Below are positions 58,152-64,000 of a stretch of 64,000 bases of DNA, piece after piece. Below the pieces are notes generated by a model. It had not been told where the DNA came from. It saw nothing but the letters and a program-made list of their open reading frames with translations, and searched no databases. The DNA lies in the NCBI GenBank assembly GCA_037043015.1, contig CM073323.1:20984758-21048757 (forward strand), in the 5' to 3' direction. Within the stretch, counting starts at the first letter, position 1. Every line of letters starts with the position of its first letter. The translations under genes and the position numbers were made by a program. This DNA is from Bryum argenteum. Taxonomy: Eukaryota > Streptophyta > Bryopsida > Bryales > Bryaceae.

Positions 58152-58790
58152 ACCATCCACGTCTACAAGAGAGCCATTCACATATCATGCAACCATTGAG
58201 TTTCGTTCATTAAGTTGGTAGGTAATAGTAAATGTGGGATTCACTCTTCTTGTTTTGTTCAAACAGTACAATGTCCTCTCAAAAGTATACTTTCATAGCC
58301 AAAACAAGAGAACATGCCTCAATTTTCAAATATTTGCCATGTCACAAAGCTGATCCAAATGGCCAATTACAAATTACATTGGAGAGGTTATGTAGTATTC
58401 ATACCATCTTTTGAAGGAATTTCAATCGTGATTGGAGATTCTATATTAATATACAGCTTTTTTACCATATTATCTATTGTTTACCCTCAGCTCTTATCAC
58501 AAGCTACTTTTGCAAAGACATCACACAATGGAAAATTTCAACCATAACTAAAGAAAGCTATGTCAATACACTCTCTGTATACGCAATTGCATTTTAAAAG
58601 AAAAAAAAATAAAAATGAAGTGTACCTACTAAAAAGCTCAAATCTGGACTTTCGTACTATAACTAAAGTGTCACGATTAACAAAAGCAACTCCAAATGAT
58701 CATAACTACCACCTCAAATATCCATATTCCATGAAACTAACACCAAAGTGTCTAAAATGTAGTAAATAGTATCAAAACTACTTCTCAAAT
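58152..58790. other. AT-rich, no gene recognised
   Basis: Several short frames, none with a domain. Base composition matches the surrounding repeats. Confidence 0.5.
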
Positions 58791-58794
58791 TATG

Positions 58795-59345
58795 GATAAT
58801 TTTTTAAGTTTCTGCAATGTGATTGATTTTGGGCACATTTTGGGAATCGATGAGCATATGCTACAGATTTTGGGCAAATTTCAAATAGTTTCTTCAAACT
58901 TTGACTGCAAGTAACTTCTAAAGTATAAGGAATTCTCAAGCATGAAACGTATGTCTAGAAAGGTATGGGAAAGTTGTACAATGTACCAAAAGAACAACTC
59001 CATACAATCGAAATTTAGTAACTGAGAACTTGACCAAAGTCAATTAGACCATAATCTCGCTCTTTTTGTTTTTAGGGGTTAAAAAGTATTATGGCTTGTG
59101 ATTTTAATGTACAAATTTGAAAACAAAAAAGACTTTGATATTTCATTCCCAATTGGTGTTGGCTTCTCAGAGACAAAAGACTTTTGGCAACAATACAATA
59201 TACTTAACTCATGGCACTGAACACACTACATTAAATTTTGAAATTTTTATTTTGTACACATCAATTGTATACCTACATTAAATAGTAAAGAAATTCTCAA
59301 AAAATGAGAAGTACTTGGTCACCACTCATTACACTCAACCTTAGT
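58795..59345 (+). repeat. Left arm of a large inverted repeat (R4)
   Basis: About 550 bp whose reverse complement matches 61190-61745. Examples: GTGATTGATTTTGGGCACAT against ATGTGCCCAAAATCAATCAC, AAAGACTTTTGGCAACAATA against its inverse near 61345, and CTCAAAAAATGAGAAGTACT against its inverse near 61232. The arms have diverged. Confidence 0.8.
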
Positions 59346-60189
59346 TCTAAAGGTGGTGGAGCATTGATTGCACTTTAGAATTTAAATGTGATTTTTTCAA
59401 TAAGAGACAATATTAAGGCTTCTCATGCCAACTCAATTCAATATTCATGAATGTGAGCCACATATATGTAAAGGGCATCAAAAGAGGTTCCTTAAACGAT
59501 ATTAACACTTTCTTTCTTAACAAACCTCACCATGTGAAGGTCTTTATAAGAGCTAAGAGTAGATACTGGAAAGTAAGTTCAAAGTTACTAGAGTTATCAA
59601 TAAACTAACACTTTCTTCAGGGATTTTGGTTGTACTGGTAAAATAAGTTCACTACCTTTCTTACATACTTCATAATTTGCAACTTGGATAGATTATAACA
59701 CATGGTGGTCATTTGAAAGTTAAAGGTATGTTATCTCTTTTGGCTCTAAACGAAAACTTTTGAGAGGGCATTGCACACACGCAATGAATTCTATCAAGAG
59801 TTAGTCGCTCTTGAGCTTTCTCTCACCAAGTTCAATTAGGTTGCGACTAAATTTAATCTCGGTTCTCAAGATTAAAAAAGGGGTCTAAGAAAAGGGTGCC
59901 CCTTTTTTTGTAATGTATAAGCCCTTAAAATTTGAAGGAGAGGCCCCTAGAGTAAAATGGGGGAGCATATACCATTTTTCAAAATTATATATGACCCCTA
60001 AAAATTTAGGAAAACCGATTTGGTCTTTTGAGATTTTGGGCAACTCATTTTAAATAAATTGATATTTTTTCCTAAGATTTTTACTAGGTGCTCCCCATAC
60101 TGTAATGTGTATGTGGTAAAATTTTCAATGCCAAACTTTAATTTTATAACCTTCATCTAGAAATTTTAGGTTTCAAGTCGAAAACGGGC
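59346..60189. other. AT-rich loop of the R4 inverted repeat
   Basis: No coding exon recognised. Contains CACACACGC and poly-A/T runs only. Confidence 0.5.
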
Positions 60190-60760
60190 AGTTTAAATTT
60201 GGCATTTTTGAAGTATTCTTTTTTGGAAATATTTTCATTACCAAATTATTATTCAAATTCCAAAGTGTCCAAAGTCAAAAAGTTTACCAATTTTACAAGG
60301 GCAGCCTCCAAATCTTCACAATTTCTAGTATTTTTACAATTTTTTCTTTCAAAGATTGCCAAAATTTGGGATGTTAGATTTTTTCAAGATTTTTTTTCTT
60401 CAAAATTCACATACTCATAAAGGCACCTACTCACCATTCAAATTTTTCTTCAACATAATACATTATATGTGGTGCTTGTTTTACTATATTGTTGTTTTTA
60501 GACCTTCTTTCATAAAGTAATGTACATTAAGGTCAAAAAGTGGAATGAGTCTCTAAAATTTTGCATGAGCGTACCCAACTTGATTACCTACATGGGAAAA
60601 AATGAGGGAGAAATGTTTGGAATAACAATCATCAAGTTGCCCTCGGCACCATTTAGACAATGCCTCTCGGACATCGGCAAAAAAAAGTGTTGGACAAACT
60701 TTGATTTTTATGATCTCACAAATGACAAACATTCAACGGTTGAAATTTTGACTAGTCCTT
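60190..60760 (+). repeat. Dispersed repeat R3, copy 2
   Basis: Colinear with 17276-17905, including GGAATGAGTCTCTAAAAT and GATTACCTACATGG. Its presence both inside the Harbinger and here shows it is genome-dispersed. Confidence 0.7.
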
Positions 60761-60964
60761 TGTAAAAGGTTAGGTACAAGATCTTAACGTTCAAAGTCTA
60801 AAAACAAAAAAAATAAAATGTTTCTCCATTTCCCCATTTCCCAACAAAGGTGAAAAATGGCAGTTTTTGGTTTTGGAGGATGAGGAAACGCTTGGATCTT
60901 TAGGGGTTAAAAACCTTGGGGGGTAAAAATGAAGTATAAAAAAACTCGGGCTCCACCCTCTTGA

Positions 60965-61192
60965 GAACGGGTAAGCGTTCGTAGCAGCTACCAAGGAGTA
61001 TGGAGGAGGGGTAATGAGCCCCCTAATTTTTTGATGTATAGACATTAAATGCCAAGGAGTAGGCTTCCAAGGGTAACTTGGGGTCGCAGACCTCAAATTT
61101 GAATTCAAAATTATCAAAAACGGCCTTCGGAGGTCCCCACGGATTCTAGGGTACCTCCTTGGTAGCTGCCACGAACCATTGCCCCTTGAGAA
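60965..61192. mobile_element. Small MITE-like element in the R4 loop
   Basis: GTAGCAGCTACCAAGGAG (about 60980) and CTCCTTGGTAGCTGCCAC (about 61154) are inverted with one mismatch; flanking TTGAGAACGGG and CCCCTTGAGAACC extend the symmetry loosely. About 225 bp, no ORF. It interrupts a chance 215-codon minus frame. Confidence 0.55.
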
Positions 61193-61745
61193 CCAGGATT
61201 GAGTGTAGTGAGCGGTGCCCAAGTACATCTCATTTTTTGGGAATTTCTCTAACATTCCATGTATTAATACAATTGATGTGTACAAAATAAAAATTTCAAA
61301 ATTTAATGTAGTGTGTTCAGTGCCATGAGTTAAGAATGTTGTATTGTTGCCAAAAGTCTTTTGTCTCTGCATAGCCAACACCAATTGGGAACAAACTATC
61401 AAAGTCCTTTTGTTTTCAAATTTGTACAATAAAACCACAAGCCATAGTACTCTTTAACCCTTAAAGACGAAAAGAGCTAAATTGTGGTTGATTAGACTTT
61501 GGTCAAGTTCTCAGCTACTATATTTAGATCGTATGGAGTTGTTCCTTTGGCACATTGTACAACTTTTCCATAGTTTTCTAGACATGCATTTCATGCTTCA
61601 GAATTCCTTATACTTTAGAAAAAACTTGCAATCAAAGTTTGAAAAAGTATTTGAAATTTGCCCAAAATCTGCAGTATATGCTCCTTTATTCTCAAAATGT
61701 GCCCAAAATCAATCACATGGCGGGAACTTCAAAAATTCACCATAG
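61190..61745 (-). repeat. Right arm of large inverted repeat R4
   Basis: Reverse complement of 58795-59345. Together with the loop, the element spans about 2.95 kb. Confidence 0.8.
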
Positions 61746-62712
61746 TTTGAGATTTTAAGTTTTTTTTTCGTACATGTAAATAAGGTTTTGCGAAATGATC
61801 TCAGCGTTTGGACCTTCAATCCATATATTTTCTTCACATGCCATTTTTATTGTTAAAGACTTGCCTTCATAATTAAATATCAGCATACGTCCATGTGAGA
61901 AATCAAGCATTTCCTTAGGTTTTATGTATGACGGTAGAAATTGCATGGACGTACTTCTAACTCACCTATGAACAAGAATGAGAAGAGCCCCATATCAAAT
62001 TTGCCACCAAAGTGGTTATTTGGGCCCTCAAAGTACAACTTACCCTTTTCCTGACAAGTGAATAAAACTTTTCTCCAACTTTGACCAATATAATCTCACA
62101 ATTAGTAAGGAGTTTGAATTTCAGATTTGACATACGTATCCACATACAGGTTTTGTACAAGAACCTATGGTTTTCATACTCAAAAATACATCAAAAGTGA
62201 AAAAAAATTGCACCTTGCGTTGAAAGAGGGCAGTTTTGAGGGGTTTTTTTTCCAGCTTTGAGGCCTTTCAACTCCAGGGGTGAATAGTTCTTTTAACTCC
62301 TAAAGGCTCGAGGGGTTTGCTCGAGGGGTTTGAAGAAATATTTAGATCGGTTATAAAATATGGATTCCATAACTCTTATGATGTACTGCTCTAAAGATAC
62401 TATAAAGACCTTCAACCCTACATTAAAATCTATACATTTGAATCTATACATTTGAATCTACTAAAATAGGATATATTTGTTTTAAATGAATCAAAAGACT
62501 AAAACTTTGAAAATAAATATAAAATATTCTTTATATTATTAGTATTTGGAAAATGATATGATTTGATTAACCCCTAAATCTCCTTGGTGTTTTTTGGAAG
62601 CTTGAAACCTCAAAACTGTGATTCTCTACCTCTAAGCACTGGTGGGGGTGTGAACCAATTTCTTTTTCTTTATTAAAACTTCCAACCGTAAGATCTTGTA
62701 CCTAAGAATATG
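61746..62712. other. AT-rich, small tandem duplications only
   Basis: Contains GCTCGAGGGGTTT twice (about 62308-62332) and ATCTATACATTTGA twice (about 62428-62456). No gene recognised. Confidence 0.55.
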
Positions 62713-62715
62713 CTT

Positions 62716-62774
62716 GACCGTTGGATGTTCAAAAAATTGACCGTTGGATGTTCAAAAATTGACCGTTGAATGTT
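62716..62774 (+). repeat. Three tandem 22-23-bp units
   Basis: GACCGTTGGATGTTCAAAAA occurs twice and a third, GACCGTTGAATGTTT, follows. Confidence 0.9.
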
Positions 62775-62789
62775 TACCATTTGAGAGAT

Positions 62790-63070
62790 CATAACATCCA
62801 AAGTTTGTCTCCCAAGTTTTTTTAGGCATTGTGAAGATTGGTTTTGAAATTTTTGGAGGTTGCCCTTGTAAAATTGGTAAACTTTTTGACTTGAGTCACT
62901 TTGAAATTTGAGTAGTGATTTAGTAATGAACATGTTTCAAAAAACAAATATACTTTTTGAAGTTGCCCCATCTCAGCTCGCAACCCGAGGATCGTCCTAG
63001 AAGACTCAAAAATTGAAATTTGACTTTGCAAATTTTACCACATACACTTTGCAGTATAAGGAGGACCCAA
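62790..63070 (-). repeat. Dispersed repeat R3, partial inverted copy
   Basis: On the minus strand it reads TTTACAAGGGCAACCTCCAA and CAAGTCAAAAAGTTTACCAA, matching the R3 copies at 17390 and 60270. Confidence 0.65.
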
Positions 63071-64000
63071 TAAAAATCTTAGGCAAAATTATTCCTTCTA
63101 ACCCCTTAATCTAGGCTGCCTGGAATTGCAAAAACCCATTTCGGGCTTTAACCCCTAAACGTCCCTGGTGTCGAAAAACGACATTTTGGATGAAGGGCTG
63201 AAACTTTGAAGTGCCATAACTTCTTCATCCAAACTCTGTTTTTGACGAAATCACTTGGGTTAGGTCACAAATCAAGTCTAGTTTATGTGGTAAAAATTGC
63301 AGACTCATAAAATAAACTATGAATAAATGGCATGGATTTTAGTGAAGGCAGCTTTTGTTTTTGGGTTTTCAAACATTCGGCATGTTTTACCATTGCAAGC
63401 CAATTATGTGAAATCTAATATAGTTTTTCATGAATTTTTTTTCATGGGTTTGATATTTAGATGCATCCCAACAACTTTGTAGTTGGAAGTTTTTTGATCT
63501 AGATGACTTTGGTATTGGCTTTGCAATGATGTTTCTACGATGAAAAAAGTGAAAAAATGGATGATTTTTGAAGAGCTAGATCTCCTTCATCCACCGTTAG
63601 ATTTTGGCTTTATTTTTTGGGATGGATTCCAATTATAGTCTATTTTTAGTGGTAGAAACCTTGACTCAATCGAGGATATATTGAAGAAAAGGCATGGATT
63701 TGAGTGCGAGGGGTCTAGTTTTGGACTATTTTTCCTTTGTAAATTTTTTGGCAGTTTTCGCGACAACAAGGCTACTATTTGAGCCAAGATTTTTTTTGAT
63801 GATTTTTTTTGGTACAAGAGTGTCTTTGAAATGAAGATGAACAACTTTCTAGTTGCTGATTTTTTGATTGCAAATTTCATGTTGGTAGTATTTTCACTTC
63901 ATAGTGGAAATGATGGTATTTTGTAGCCTATTTTGCGCACTAATATCTTATCTCGCAATCTATGAGGTCCCATGAGTCAAGTTTTGGTCCACATGATCTA
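63071..64000. other. AT-rich, no gene recognised
   Basis: Contains loosely repeated motifs (CTTCATCCA, GTGGTAAAAATTGCAGACTC / GTGGTAGAAACCTTGACTC) suggesting old tandem repeats. No coding evidence. Confidence 0.45.

Noticed and set aside
60791..61438. 215-codon minus-strand open frame
   Set aside because: It crosses an R4 arm and a small MITE; the translation has no domain and low-complexity stretches. A chance frame through repeats.
1..64000. tRNA, rRNA or snoRNA genes
   Set aside because: No cloverleaf with B-box-like GGTTCGAATCC or rRNA-like sequence was seen on reading both strands; a tRNAscan run would be decisive.

Overview
The window is plant nuclear DNA: AT-rich, with spliceosomal introns (GTAAGT donors, TGCAG acceptors), a leucine-rich-repeat receptor-like kinase (LRR-RLK) family, and Ty1/Copia, PIF/Harbinger, Stowaway-type and CACTA-type transposons. 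I could not fix the lineage beyond land plant. I saw no tRNA, rRNA or CRISPR array.

Layout. (1) 1-4.9 kb: AT-rich DNA with one DUF4283 (LINE ORF1-like) coding fragment, a 1.5-kb repeat and a Stowaway-like element. (2) 4.9-57.3 kb: a head-to-tail array of five copies of one LRR-RLK gene, here called A to E, all on the + strand. B (22427-28928) and D (44657-51220) look intact, with about 16 exons encoding roughly 810 residues. A (4.9-9.5 kb), C (30.0-42.0 kb) and E (52.3-57.3 kb) are decayed: they lack exons, carry stops and frameshifts, and have lost the DFG glycine. The A-B and C-D spacers are homologous, and so are the B-C and D-E spacers. The array therefore grew by duplicating a two-gene unit of one live-type and one dead-type copy. 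(3) 57.3-64 kb: gene-poor AT-rich DNA made mostly of old repeats, including a large inverted repeat.

Because the copies are paralogous, each can serve as the empty-site control for insertions in another. This dates and delimits several transposons: a 10.56-kb PIF/Harbinger element upstream of B (empty site upstream of D), a 5.37-kb Copia element inside exon 4 of C (identical LTRs, 5-bp target duplication), a 255-bp element after A, a 302-bp element inside the Harbinger, and a 278-bp CACTA-like hairpin in C.

The most unusual item is in the Copia element. Between pol and the 3' LTR, on the strand opposite gag-pol, a 64-residue ORF (31502-31696) encodes a stand-alone RNase H1-type hybrid-binding (viroplasmin-like) domain with no catalytic RNase H domain attached.
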